From positions 248,001 through 312,000 of the forward strand of contig JANUWI010000001.1 of NCBI GenBank assembly GCA_025504975.1: a stretch of DNA of 64,000 nucleotides, read 5' to 3'. A program made the position numbers and the translations under genes. Positions 46,711-58,833 of this stretch are shown here, one piece after another. The notes beneath the pieces were generated by a model. The model searched no databases, was not told where the DNA came from, and was given only the letters and a program-made list of their open reading frames with translations. Position 1 is the first letter of the stretch, and each line of letters begins with the position of its first letter. Source of the DNA: Plenodomus lindquistii. Taxonomy: Eukaryota > Ascomycota > Dothideomycetes > Pleosporales > Leptosphaeriaceae.

Positions 46711-46885
46711 ATTATATGTATATAGTACTTAGCTAATACTATATCTATTTAATTTTAGAATTTATTATACAGCTTCTATACTTATACGTATATAAATCTA
46801 TATAGTTAAGGTATATATAGTATAATTTCTTCCTTACTAATAGTATTATAATTTATTTCTTGATTTTTTCTAAGCACCTATTTGT
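46711..46885 (+). repeat. Copia element A, 3' LTR
   Basis: About 175-bp partner of 33371-33545. Sequence of the next element begins immediately after it. Confidence 0.75.
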
Positions 46886-49800
46886 ATAACACCTATTAAA
46901 CTTCAATTTTTTAAAACTTTTCTAATTTTTTTATTTTTCTATTTCTACTATTCTATATAACCTAAAAGTAGGTATAAAACTACTATCCTTTATTAATATA
47001 AATGCCTAAATATATATTTTTTAAAATTCTTCTATTATTTTTTTTATATTTTTTTACTTTAAACTAGAGTTTAAAACCTACTCTACTTAGTAACAGGTAG
47101 AGAGTTTCAAAATTAAATTTTTTTTTAGATATAGAATATATCTAGCTTTATATAATTATAGATAAATATAAATTAAAAACTATCTATTTATTATATTAAA
47201 TTAGAAATTTTATAATAAAATTATTAGAATATAATAGTTAAAAAAGTTAAAAATCTTTCTAAATATAAATAGGTTCTAGTTATAGTAGCCTACTATTTAC
47301 TTTAAAATCTATTTCTCTACTCCTCTAATTTTTATATTACTTTACTAAAAAATACTAAAAAAATGTATTACTTTTAATATTAAAAAATAGAATACTTTAT
47401 AAAAAAAAGGTTTTATTAAAAAACTAGTAGCCTATACTTTTTAATTAATTATATTTTTCAAAATTTTAAAGCAATATAATATTAGAATATTTTTTTAAAA
47501 ATATTAAAACTAGACCTATTTTAAAAGCTTTTTAAAACTTTTTCTAGTTTTTACATTACTAATATTTTTACTAATATTTTTAATTTTAATATTAAAAAAA
47601 TTTTTTTTTACTACTAGCTTATATAAAAGTAACTAGATATTTAATAATTATAATAGAAAAAATATCTAAAAAAATAACAATTTAATTTAAACTAACTATT
47701 TTTATACTATTAGTAGTATTAGATTATATTTTATATATTAGCTATAAATTAACTAATAAAGTACTAACTATATAACTATAAAATTATTTTAAATTAATTT
47801 TTCTTTAATAACTTAAGTCTTTTATATAAATAAAATGCTAAAAATTCAGAAACTATTAAAACATATATCTAGAGGAATTTATAAAAAAGATTTATTAAAA
47901 CTAGTTATAGCTTTTTTACTTTTTTTATTTTTTATATTTATAAGTTTAATAAATTACTTTATATTTGTATTAACTACTATAAACTTAACTAGCCTATCTA
48001 AAAAAATAATTTATTTAATAATTAAAATAAATACTTTACTTATCTATATTAGTAAAAAAAAAGTTTTGCTAAGTTTAAAATTTAAATAGCTATTAATAGT
48101 ATTTATATATAGATTTGAATTTTAAAAGATATACTTCTTTTTATACCTACTATATACTATATAAGTATTATGTACTCTTTTTAGTCTCTATACTAGCTTT
48201 TTTATTTATTAAAAATATATAAATAATCTATTTATAGATTATATAAATAATTTCTATATTATTAATTTAGATTATATTTTTATTTATATTAAATCTATTA
48301 TAAGCTACTAATAGCTTATTAAACTTATTTTAGAAAAATTATGAAAAATAAAACTATAAATAGCTAGTAAAAAAAGTAAATTCTATATTATTTAAACTAA
48401 AAATTTAGAATATATTCTAACTAATTAAAAAATAGATAGAGATTTAAAAAAAGTTAAAGTATTTTATTACTAGCTCTAACCTACTGCTATAATAGGTATT
48501 AGATTTTTTCTAAAGTTTATAAATTTCTATAAATAATTTATTTATTAATATTTTAAAATAGCTTAGCCTATAATTACTTTTATAAAGTTTTTTAATGCTA
48601 TTTTTATAGATAAATACTAACTAGAATAGCTATAAAAAGCTAAAATTTTTATTTTTAGTAATTCTCGTTTTATACTACTTTAATTTCTATTATAATATAA
48701 AACTAGAAACAAATATATTAAATAAAGTAGTAGCTAGAATTATGTTTTAAAAGTATTTACATAGTAAATAGTACTTAGTAGCTTTCTATAGTAAAACTTT
48801 TATAAAAAATAGATTTTAATTAAAAAATATATAATTAAAAACTATTTATAATTATTACTATTTACAAAAAATAAAAAGCTAAACTAATTTTAGTTTAGTA
48901 CTAAATCTAAATATATACTAATTATTAATTTTTAGAGTACTTTATAAATATAAATATTCTAAACTAATAATAAACTAACTAGGCTATGTTTATAGCTTTT
49001 TTTAACTTCTAAATTAAATATACTATAAGTAAAAGTAAGAAATATATAAATATTTTTAGTTACTAAAAATAAAATATAATGTACTTTATAGTTAAGCAGT
49101 CTATATAGTTAGGTAGTTTACTCTACTAAAACTCTACTAAAACTACATATACTAACGTAATGTTCTACTAATAATACTAGATAGAGCCCTCTAATAAAGT
49201 TTAGATATAGCTTGTAATATAGGCTTTAAAATAAAACGTAAATTTCTTTTTATAACGCGCTGTAGCTATGTATAACGTTTTCTATACTATTTTATATTAA
49301 AAACGCGCTATTTAACCTCTATAGAGTAATTATATACCTAATTAAACGAAACTAGATAAAGATAAAAAGAAGGTAATTATTTAGTATATACTTAAGCTAT
49401 ATACGTAAGAATTTTTACTAAAGCTTATAGCTATAGTAGATATAGCTAATTTATTACGTAATTAGTATAATCTAGACTATATTAGTATAAACTAGCCTAG
49501 TAGTTTATAAAGCGCTGCTCTAAATTTAGAGTAAAGTTTAATTATAAGTATAACTATAAAAAAACCTTTTATAAAAACTGTAGAGTTATTTAAACCTAGT
49601 TCTAGTTAGTAGCTAATATAAAAAAAAAGTATAGTATTTAAATTAAAAATATATATAACTTTAATAAAATAGGCTTTATAATAGAATAGATATTAATAGA
49701 AATAGTTATTATAGCTTTAGAGTATTAAAAATAACTAAAGGTAGTCTAGTAGAGTAACTAGAAGTAAGTAATAGTTATATAGAGGATTAATATAATAGAA

Positions 49801-52800
49801 TAGGCTATTCTACTTTTTATTATTTTTAAAGGCTGCTATAACTTTTTAGCCTAGTATAAAAAGAATAGTCTACTTAGAAATTAGGTTATTACAGTCTTTA
49901 AAAATAGCTAGATAACTAATAAATTTATATTCTAGTAGTTAGAGCACTTTAATACTTATACTAAAACTTGTACTATTAAAGGGTACTAGTTACTAATTAT
50001 TAATAGCTATAAAAGCTATAATTTACTTAAATTCTAGTAATACTACTAGAAATATAAAATTATTACTATATATATACGTTTTTACTTATTATATCTTTTA
50101 TAGCTATTTAATATATATTATTTTATATTTTTAAAATAGGTGTATAGCTACTAAGCTAAAAAGTTTATATATAACTATATTATATATATTATAAAGTTTA
50201 AATTCTTTCTATACTTTATACGCGCTTATAAAGCTGTATTTATACTTAGTAATATTTAAAAAAAGTTTTAAAGCGCTAGACTAGTTTTTTATAAACTAGA
50301 ATTAGTTATATTACGCTTTAAAGTCTAGTTATACACTTTAATAGTACCTTTTTTCAATAATAAGCTCTAGTAGTTATAAACTTTAAATAATACTTTTAAA
50401 TTTAGATTTTAATTAATATTTATAAAGGTAAAGATTTAGAGGTATATAAATAGTTTACTAACTTCTATAGTTAAAGCTTTTAAAAAAATGTTAAAAGGGG
50501 CTATAATTATAGCGTATAAGCTAGTATTAGCGTAAAAAAAAATTACTAAACTTTAAACTACTAATAAAGCTTTTACATGATATAAATTATTTAAAAAAAA
50601 GTAGGTTTAGTAGAAAAGTAATTTTATAGTTAGAAAGGGCCTACGTTTAACTACTTTAAAGGAGTTTAGAGCGCGTAGTAATAGAAAGAAAGTAAAAATG
50701 CAAAAATAGGCTAGTAAAGGCTATAAATAGGTATAATACTATATAAAGTGCTATAAAATAGAGTATAACTTCTAAATATGTAAGAATAAAGTAGAAGTAG
50801 TTATAGAATACTATTTTAACTTATTTTACGCTATGTAGCGCTATATTATACTACTATTAACTAGAATAGAGTATAGTTTTAGTAGAGTTTTAGTAGAGTA
50901 GACTGCTTAACTATGTAGACTGCTTAACTATAAAGTATATTAAATATTTTTTAAATAGTCTAGTAAAATAATTACTTTTTAGTTTTTTTATAACTTTACT
51001 AGATTATATAACTATATTAATTCTAAACTAGTAAAGTAATTTCTAGAGTTCCTTTTATAAATAACTATTATTATTTTTTAAGTAACTTTAATAATATTAC
51101 TAGATTTTTTAGAACTAATAGAAGCTTTAGTAAAGAAGAACTAATAGTTTTTTTTAAAAACCCTTTTTACTACTTTTTTAGTATTTAATATATAATAGAC
51201 TTTTTCTGTAGTAACTACTTTTATATTTCCATAGATTCTTTACTCTATATAAAGTTTATTATAGAGGTATAAAATTAAATATCTATAAGCTATTTTAGTA
51301 TAAGAAAAACTTACTATTTACTATTATAATAGTATTACTAGAAAAAGATAAAAGCTATTTATAAATAAAACATACGTAACTATATTACTTACTTAAAATT
51401 CTATCTAAAATAAATCTAAATTGAAAATCTTTTCTATTTTTTACTAATTCTAGAGAAACCTATATAATATTCTATAATAGACTTTAAATCCTTTATAAAA
51501 AACTAATATTACTCTAATTAGATTATAGGAATTATTAATTAGCTTTTTAAATAAGTAATTATAATACTTTACTATTAAATAATAAATATATAAAGTCTTA
51601 TTTAACTATTTATATAATAAGTATATAAGTTTAAATATACTTATAAAAGTATTATTCTAAACTATAGTGCCTAGTTTATTATCTAAGTCTAGTCTAAATT
51701 TTACTAGATTATAAGTATTAAAATATATCTTTTTATAGTTTATTATAAATAAACTAATAGCTAAACTAAAATTATATATAAATATATTAATTAATAACTA
51801 TAGCTTTATATAATATACTATTAGAATAATTAGAGTAAATTTTTTTCTAATAAACTAAGCCGAGATAATATATTTATACGCATTAATAGATATAGTACTA
51901 TACTAGCTTTTATTTATTTTTTAATCTAGATAGAGCTAGAATTAGTACTATTTAAAAGTAGTAAGTTCTATTAAAAAGTATAACTACAAAAAAGCTTATA
52001 ATCTAGCTACTTAAATATATAATATTTAGAACTTAGCTAAAAAAAATATAGAAATAGTATAAAGCTAAATATATTTTACTATTAACGCCTACTAATATAC
52101 TATTAACTAGAAAATAGATAATAAAGTTTACTTTTTTACTACTAACCTAGTAACTTTAAAACTAAGCTTAAAGCTATATAAACTATAAATTAGTTTTTTT
52201 TAAAGTTTTTAAATAAATAAGATATTCTTTAGATTTAAACTTTTTTTAAATTTTAAAATATATATATCGTGTTTTTACCTAATATTCTCTATAAAAATTC
52301 TAATAACTTTTTTTTAGAATAAAAGGTTTTAAAGCTGCTAGCTACTACTATATAAACTATAATAAAGTAGAAAGTTAGAAAAATTCTTCCTAATAAACTT
52401 ATTTAAAATAAACTAAAATATCAAGCTAGCTAGATAGAGTATAATCTAGACTTAACCTAGTATCTAGGCTCTAATTTTTAAAAGCTTTTTCTATAAATTA
52501 TGAAATTTCTACTAAAAGTATTCTAATTATCTAGAACCTCTTTAGGTACTATATAAATAGGTTTAGGTAATATATTTTACTAGTAAACTAGCTAATCTAG
52601 TAAGCTAGCTACTTTTCTTTAGTATTATAAATACTAAGTTTTTAATTATTATTACTATTACTATTAATATCTAACTCTACTACTATAGAGCTTATATCTA
52701 ATTTAGAAGTACTTTTTAAACTTTTTTACTATATATAAGCGTTATACATAGTTTTACTATAATTACTATAGTATTAGATACCTAGTTAAATAGGTATTTA

Positions 52801-52900
52801 ACTACTACTACTATACGCACGTTTTAATAGACTAAACGCTATAGTTAAAGCTATAGTAGCTTATAACCTAGTACTATATTAAAATGAATTTTTTTACTAG
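46886..52900 (+). mobile_element. Ty3/Gypsy retrotransposon 2, RIP-inactivated and split by a Fot1/Pogo transposon
   Basis: Plus-strand element. Its left part (46886 to about 47675) recurs at 63207-64000. Read through stops, reverse transcriptase lies at about 48,100-48,480 (an LDYIFIY remnant of the LDDIFIY box near 48,270), continuing to the FLGF.NFYR..I-like block near 48,510 and RNase H to 49,080. After the Pogo insert, integrase follows at about 50,950-52,400; its HPQTDGQTE block is present with every G/C-rich codon mutated (51741-51773). A chromodomain-like tail may follow. LTRs are not recognised and the right end is approximate. The RT-RNase H-integrase order fits Ty3/Gypsy. Confidence 0.78.
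49084..50935 (+). mobile_element. Fot1/Pogo (Tc1-mariner) DNA transposon 1, complete length, RIP-inactivated
   Basis: 1852 bp flanked by TA on both sides, as expected for TA target-site insertion. The terminal inverted repeats begin CTTTATAGTTAAGCAGTC and extend about 60 bp, with a second, subterminal copy of the same 20-bp motif. The plus strand encodes a DDE transposase remnant: the FDETGF box reads FNKIGF (first Asp codon, 49663-49665, now Asn) and the second box reads LIINSYKSYN (50002-50004, Asp to Asn). The two boxes are in the same frame 339 bp apart, so there are point mutations rather than indels between them. Inserted between RNase H and integrase of Gypsy 2. Confidence 0.9.
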
Positions 52901-53401
52901 ATGTCTTTTTGTATTTTTTTTTTATTATTTTTATTATTTACTTTTTAAGGTTATAGTTATAAATTAAAAGAAAAGTGGTTTAGTATAGTACTAGTTTAGC
53001 TTTTTTAATAAGCTATAAAAAGCTAGCTTATATAGTTATAAATAACTAAATAAAAAATTTACGTATAAACTTTAACTAAAACCTAAATTTATAAGTATTA
53101 TCTATAGTTTTTAATTACTATAAGTTTACTAAAAAAAAAGGGTTAAAGTAGAGTATATAACTATACTTTATAGTAGTCTAATACTACCTACGCGTTAGTA
53201 GAAACTAGCTCTAATACTTTAAAAGCCTTTTAATAGTTATTAACTATAAATATATTGGATAATATATTTTTAAATTAGTAGAAAAAAGCTTTTTTTATTA
53301 ATATAGAAAATGTATTAGCGTGCTAAATTTTATACGCGCTAGAAGTACTTGTATTTTAATAGTAAAAAATATACTATATTAAATAGCTAGAGAATAATAT
53401 A
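52901..53401. other. Unassigned AT-rich spacer
   Basis: RIP-mutated DNA between Gypsy 2 and the second Pogo element. No family recognised. Confidence 0.4.
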
Positions 53402-55252
53402 CTTTATAGGTAAGTGTTCTATATAGATAAGTATCCTAGCTATACTAAAACTCTACTAAAATATACTTTTATAATAGTACTATATAATAAATAATAATAG
53501 TACGTAGAAATTATAGTAAGCTAATTTATTTAAAATTATTTTTTAATTTTTATTTATATATTTACGTGTTATACCTAGCTTTACTATAAAGTTTATAGCG
53601 CTATTATATAGGTTTACTTTTTTTAGTACGTATTTTTTTTAACGCCTTTTTTTTTATTACTACGTGCTATAAACTCATTTAGAGTTATTTAATATAGACT
53701 TTTTTTAAGTATAAAAGTACTTTTTTTATATACCTACTTTTTTTTATATAATTTACGTTATATAGTAGCTTTATTTACTATTTAAAATTTAGTTACCTAG
53801 TTATATATTAATACTATCTAATACGCTATTAGCGATACGCTAGTACTAAACTTTTTAAATATATTAACTTTTGCTTTTAGTAAGCTATCTATATACTTTT
53901 AAATTCTTTTTTAAAAAGCTTTAATTATAATTTGTATTATAAAGTATTATTTAGAGTCTAGAAGTGCTAGAGCTTATTATTAATAGTAGAAAATAATAGT
54001 ATATATAGCTTAATATTAAAGCTAGATATTATAGCTTTTAGATTAAAAAAAACTAAGCCTGCGCTTTAAAAGCCTCTCTAAATACTATTTTAAATAATAG
54101 TAGTATTAAAAGTAGTAATAAAGTATAGTAAAAACTTAATTTTAATAATATAATTAATCTAGTTATATATTAGATTTCTAGTCTAGTAGCTATATACTTT
54201 TTTTTAAGGTGTAAAATAACTAATATTAAATAGCTATAGAAAGTGTAATAAATAAAAACTTATATAAAAAGTTATAATTTTATATTCTTTATAGTACTAG
54301 TAGAATTTAAATAAGTTATAGCTTTTATATCTATTAACTATAAATAGATATACTATACTAATAGTACACTTTTTTATATATTTATTAAAGTACTTTAACT
54401 AGTCTAGACTAAGCCTATTATTTATCTAGCTATTTTTAGAGACTGTAAAAACCTAGTTCTAAAATAGACTATTTTTTTATACTAAATAAAACAATAGTAC
54501 TTACCTATAAAAATAATAAAAAATAGAATAGCTTACTCTATTATATTAATACTTTAGATTACTATAGTCTACTTCTAGTTACTCTACTATATAGATTTTA
54601 AACGCTTTTAATAGTTAGTACCTATAATAACTACTCTAGTTAATATAACGCCTATTATTAAGCCTATTTTATTAATATTATAGATATTTTTATTTTAGAT
54701 ACTATACTTAGCTTTAGTATTTTTAATAAACTAGAACTAGTTACTAATAACTACTAGATTTTTATAAAAAGCTTTTTTATAATTATATTTATAATTAAAC
54801 TTTATTTTAAGCTTAAAGTAACGCTTTATAAAAGTTATAGCCTAGTTTTTACTAGTAGAGTTATAGTACTAGCCTTTAAATAAAAAATTAGCTATATCTT
54901 TAATAGTAGTAAGCTAGAGTAGAAATCTTTTTATAGTAAAGTTAAAGATATACTTAATAATTAACTTTTTTTTAGTTTTAAATAGCTTTATTAAGTTAGG
55001 CTTATAATTATATTAAAGTTACTTTCTAGCGCGTTATTATAAAAAGGTTTTTTAGTAGACGTTATAGGTAGCTATAGCCTGTAGTATAGTAAATATTACG
55101 TGTTTTTAAATAGCCTATATAGTAAGCTATATCTAAAATTTATCTAAAAACTTCTTTACGTTATTGCGTTATAATATTAATAGTAGTATAAAGTTTAGTA
55201 AAGTTTTAGTATAGCTAGAACACTTGTCTATATAGAACACTTGCCTATAGAG
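53402..55252 (-). mobile_element. Fot1/Pogo (Tc1-mariner) DNA transposon 2, complete length, RIP-inactivated
   Basis: 1851 bp, one base different in length from the copy at 49084, flanked by TA on both sides. Terminal repeats begin CTTTATAGGTAAGTGTTC on the left, with CTCTATAGGCAAGTGTTC as the reverse complement on the right, and a subterminal repeat of the same motif. The transposase lies on the minus strand: the reverse complement of 54,250-54,600 follows the same protein blocks as 49,770-50,050. The terminal sequence differs enough from copy 1 (GTTAAGCAGTC against GGTAAGTGTTC) to suggest a distinct subfamily. Confidence 0.87.
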
Positions 55253-55811
55253 TATATTAAAGCTTTTTACTAAACGTATCTTTTTATTTATTCTAGAATT
55301 CTCTTATTAGGTAGTAAGCGTAAAATAATACTTATAAATAACTATTTATTATTTTCTACTTTTTTTTACTATTCATTCTTAATTTTATTTAATAATATCT
55401 AAAATGTATTTATACACGCTTTTATTTAATAAGTGTATTTAGTACACTTTAGGTTTAAATTAGGTATAATAAAATAATTAAGTCCTCTATAGAAATAATA
55501 ATTATAAAAACTTTAGTAATAGTTTTATAGAAAAGGATTTCTAGTAATAAGCGTAGTTAGTATTTATAGAAATTAGAAAATATAGTATAATACTATAGCT
55601 TAAAAATATAGAGTATTAGTAATAACTAATATAACGCTAATAAGTTACGCAGTTTAAAGATAAACTATCTAGAAGAAAAAAAGATAGTATTATAATCCCT
55701 CTATAATAGATAAAAACTATAAATAGTAAACTTATAATAAAGCGCTAGTCTAATAGGTAGCTCTATAGTTTTACGCGTTAAATAACTAATAGATATAATA
55801 GCTTTTATTAT

Positions 55812-55899
55812 AGCTACTAATAATTATACGTGCTAGCTACTAATAGATATACGTACTAGCTACTAATAGATATACGTACTAGCTACTAATAAATATAAT
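55812..55899. repeat. Tandem repeat, 23-bp unit, about 3.8 copies
   Basis: Units of AGCTACTAATAGATATACGT plus ACT, flanked on both sides by a 20-bp motif of ATAATAGCTTYTATTATAGC type that is nearly palindromic. Differences between units are transitions. Confidence 0.88.
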
Positions 55900-55929
55900 A
55901 GCTTCTATTATAGCTATTATATACGTATA

Positions 55930-56140
55930 TAGAAAAATTAAAATACTTGTATAGTACATTATATTTAATCTATATAAATAAATAAGTAATATGTTTATTT
56001 AATTAGTTACTTTAATTACTTTTTTTAAAAGCGTACTTTTACTATTTTAGTAATTTAAACCCTAACGCCTATATTCTTACCTATTTTTCAAGACTAATCT
56101 ATTATAGTTTTTTTTAATACTAGCTACTTTATATTATAGC
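55930..56140 (+). repeat. LTR fragment related to Gypsy 1, inverted
   Basis: Reverse complement of the outer 200 bp of the Gypsy 1 LTR (36751-36960): for example TAATACTAGCTACTTTATAT on the plus strand here against its complement there. Divergence is higher than between the two LTRs of Gypsy 1, so this is a separate solo or truncated LTR. Confidence 0.72.
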
Positions 56141-56284
56141 TACTTAAACAAAACTTTATAACTACGCGCTAAAAATTTTAATATCTTTTTATTTTATTAT
56201 TTATTTATATTTTATTTAATTAAAACCTATTTTTAGTTTACTAAAGTGTATTATAAAGCGCTTAGCTTTATACTTATTTACAAG

Positions 56285-56595
56285 TATTTTATTAATATAA
56301 TCTACTAGTAAGCTAGGTAACCTAGTAAGCTAGTTAAAATCTACTAAGCTTTATACTTATTCTATTACTTTATAATAGACTAGTATTATTATAAACTACT
56401 AATATAGAATAAAAAGAGAATATAGTTTACTATCTAAGTTTATAAAGCTACCTAATTAAAAAGTTATTATACTATAGCTGTAGCTTTTAGCGTTAATTAA
56501 TATACACTTTTTAAATAAATTAATATAATTACTTTATAATTTTAAATTTAATTTAACTACTAGGAATTTACTACTACTAAAAAGTAAATAATTAT
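56285..56595. repeat. Interspersed repeat, copy 2 (partner 33073-33370)
   Basis: Same orientation as its partner; both contain GTAGCTTTTAGCGTTAATTA-like text and end AATTTACTACTACTAAAAAG. Confidence 0.75.
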
Positions 56596-58833
56596 CGAAT
56601 ATATTTTTAATTTAGATTTATAAAAGTTTACTTGCTAGCTGTATAAAATAGAAAATATAGCTAATAAAATACTAGAGGTATATAATAGAATTCTAGAAGA
56701 TAAATACTAGACTAAGCGCTTTATAACACGCTCTAGTAAGTTTAAAATAGCTTTTAATTAAGTAAAAAAGATATAGGGAATAAAGTAGAAAAATCTAGAA
56801 ATTATTAGTATTTAGTTTTAATTTATAGAAAAAATAAAAGCTAATTATAGCGTCTATAATAATAATATCTATAACCTTAATAATACTAGCGTTTGAATAG
56901 GTATAATTAGATTTATAAAAGCTATTATAAACTTAAAAAAATATAATTAGCTAGACTCTATTTATAATAGATTAGAGATATAAAGTACTAAAAGGTATTT
57001 TAATTAATTTAAAGGTATATAGAAGTACGCGTAGATTAAAAAGCTAAATAAATTCTACTTTTATAAACTTTATATAAAAAGATAAAAAAATTATACCTTT
57101 ATAGTTTAACTAAAAAAGTAAGCTATATAGAATAAAACTTAGTAGTAGTTCTATACTTTTATAGAGTTTTTTTTTCCTCTACTATATTAGTATATAGGTA
57201 ATAGTAGAGTAGAAATTTCTATAGAATTTAAACCTAGTAGAGTATAAAAAGGTTTAAATAGAAGTTAGTATAGTTTTCTATTTTAAATAAATCTACATAG
57301 AAAAGAATAGAGGTAGCTTATAAAAAGGCTTTTATAAATAAAACTTGTTATTATAATAGAATATAGCTTTATTATATTACTATTTACTTTTAAATAAATA
57401 GTTTTATATGTAAGTGCTTTCTATATATCTTTTATATAAAATCTATTTTAGAATTACTATTCTATTTAAGTAAATATAACTTTCTATTTACTATTTACTT
57501 ATAATTATTATAATAACTACTAGATCTAGTAGTTACTTTAGTAATATATAATAGTTTTTTAAATATTATAATTTTCTATTACGTTTTATACTCTATACTT
57601 TTATTATATATACTCTAATACTACTTACTATTATTTCTAATACTAATACTAAATAGCTTTTATAAAGGTACCTATTTTTATACTTTTAGGTATATACTTT
57701 TTAGCCTATTAGGTTTTTTATTTATAATCTATCTAAGCCTTGTTCTATAGTAAATTTAACTTTATATATTTATTTAAATTAGGAAATTTAAAAAAATATA
57801 TTTATTACACGTTTATATATAAAAAGTCTATACAAGTAAATAGCTATTTTTTTTCTAGTTTAAAGCTTTTTCTAACTTTATAAAGTACCTATATATATAG
57901 AACTAGAATATATTAAAATTAGAGTAATAATTTATAATTTTAAATACTTTACTATCTAGGCTATACTAGCTAATAAAAGTAAAGTAAAAAAGTTTTAAGC
58001 TAAGCTAGTAAATATAAAAGCTATAGCTAGTTTAGCTATAAAAATATTAGCTTTTAAAGTATAGATAGATACTATATAGGTTACTAGCTTTAGTATAACT
58101 AATATTATACTAGTAAACTACTATATATAATAATAAAAGCTTTAAAATTTATATAAAAAAGTTCCTTATTTATATATAAAAATAGAGCTTTTTTAAAAGA
58201 ATATAATAGCTTTAGCTACTACTATTTCTAGAAAACCTATAGATTTTTCTAGTAGAAAAAAATATATAGGCCTATTTTAAAGTTTAATAAAAAGTTATTA
58301 GAGTATAAAAGTACTAAAAGTTTAAATTAGGCCTAGTATATAACGCCTCTAAAAATAGAATAGAAATTAAAAAATTATAGTTAAAATTAAATAAATTCTA
58401 AAAAGCTTCTATATCTATCTATAATAGTTAACTTACTAGGCTAAAAGTTTATTAGTAAAAGCTATATACTAGTTTTATATATTAGCTATAATTCTTATGT
58501 ATTAATAATAAATTAACTATAAAATATTAAAAATATAAGTATCTACTAATTATAATATATTTTCTACTTTGTATTTATATTTAAAGCTATTTATATTATA
58601 TCTAGAGAGGTTCTAGATAATTAGAAAACTTGTAATATAAGTTTTATAGTTTATAGAAAAAAGCTATTAAATTTAAAGCTAGATACTAGATTAAATCTAG
58701 ATTATATTTTATATAGCTAGCTTTATATTTCAATTTATTTTAAATAAATCTACTAACAATTTTTTTTTCTACTTTTTTATATCTTACATAAAAGGAGCTA
58801 GTAGTATTTAAACTCTTAATTTTTATAAAAATT
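56596..58833. mobile_element. Unidentified insertion between the repeat and Copia B
   Basis: 2.24 kb absent at the equivalent place in the first copy. Part of it (56985-57375) recurs in inverted orientation at 61160-61580. Read through stops it gives Gln/Tyr-rich text but no domain I can name with confidence. It could be a non-coding or gag-only element. Confidence 0.5.
56985..57375 (+). repeat. Inverted repeat arm, left (partner 61160-61580)
   Basis: For instance GTAATAGTAGAGTAGAAATT here is the complement of AATTTCTACTCTACTATTAC at about 61,320. The two arms lie about 4 kb apart and enclose Copia B. Confidence 0.8.

Larger units (their letters stand above)
33371..46885 (+). mobile_element. 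Ty1/Copia retrotransposon A, RIP-inactivated and split by a Gypsy element
   Basis: Plus-strand element whose net size, without the insert at 36751-43684, is about 6.6 kb. Read through stops, it shows gag-like text from about 33,900, a protease-like block at 34,770-34,960 (a LDNTGAF-type remnant of the LDSGA motif), a GAG-pre-integrase segment near 35,230, integrase from 35,330 to about 36,700, then, after the insert, reverse transcriptase at 44,100-44,750 and RNase H at about 44,760-45,600. The order protease-integrase-RT-RNase H identifies Ty1/Copia rather than Ty3/Gypsy. Every domain has many TAA/TAG codons and missense changes of G-to-A or C-to-T type. The same element recurs, broken, at 58,834. 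Confidence 0.82.

Noticed and set aside
47835..48089. 84-residue hydrophobic ORF, the only ATG ORF over 60 codons in the AT-rich block
   Set aside because: It lies just before the reverse-transcriptase remnant of Gypsy 2 and has the biased Ile/Leu/Phe/Lys composition expected from AT-rich DNA. No start context or conserved motif supports a gene.
52560..52620. Third copy of the 300-bp repeat, based on CTAGTAAACTAGCTAATCTAG-like text
   Set aside because: Similarity is limited to about 40 bp of low-complexity CTAG-rich sequence and does not extend.
55812..55899. CRISPR-like array
   Set aside because: The 23-bp units are directly adjacent without spacers and the context is a eukaryotic transposon block.
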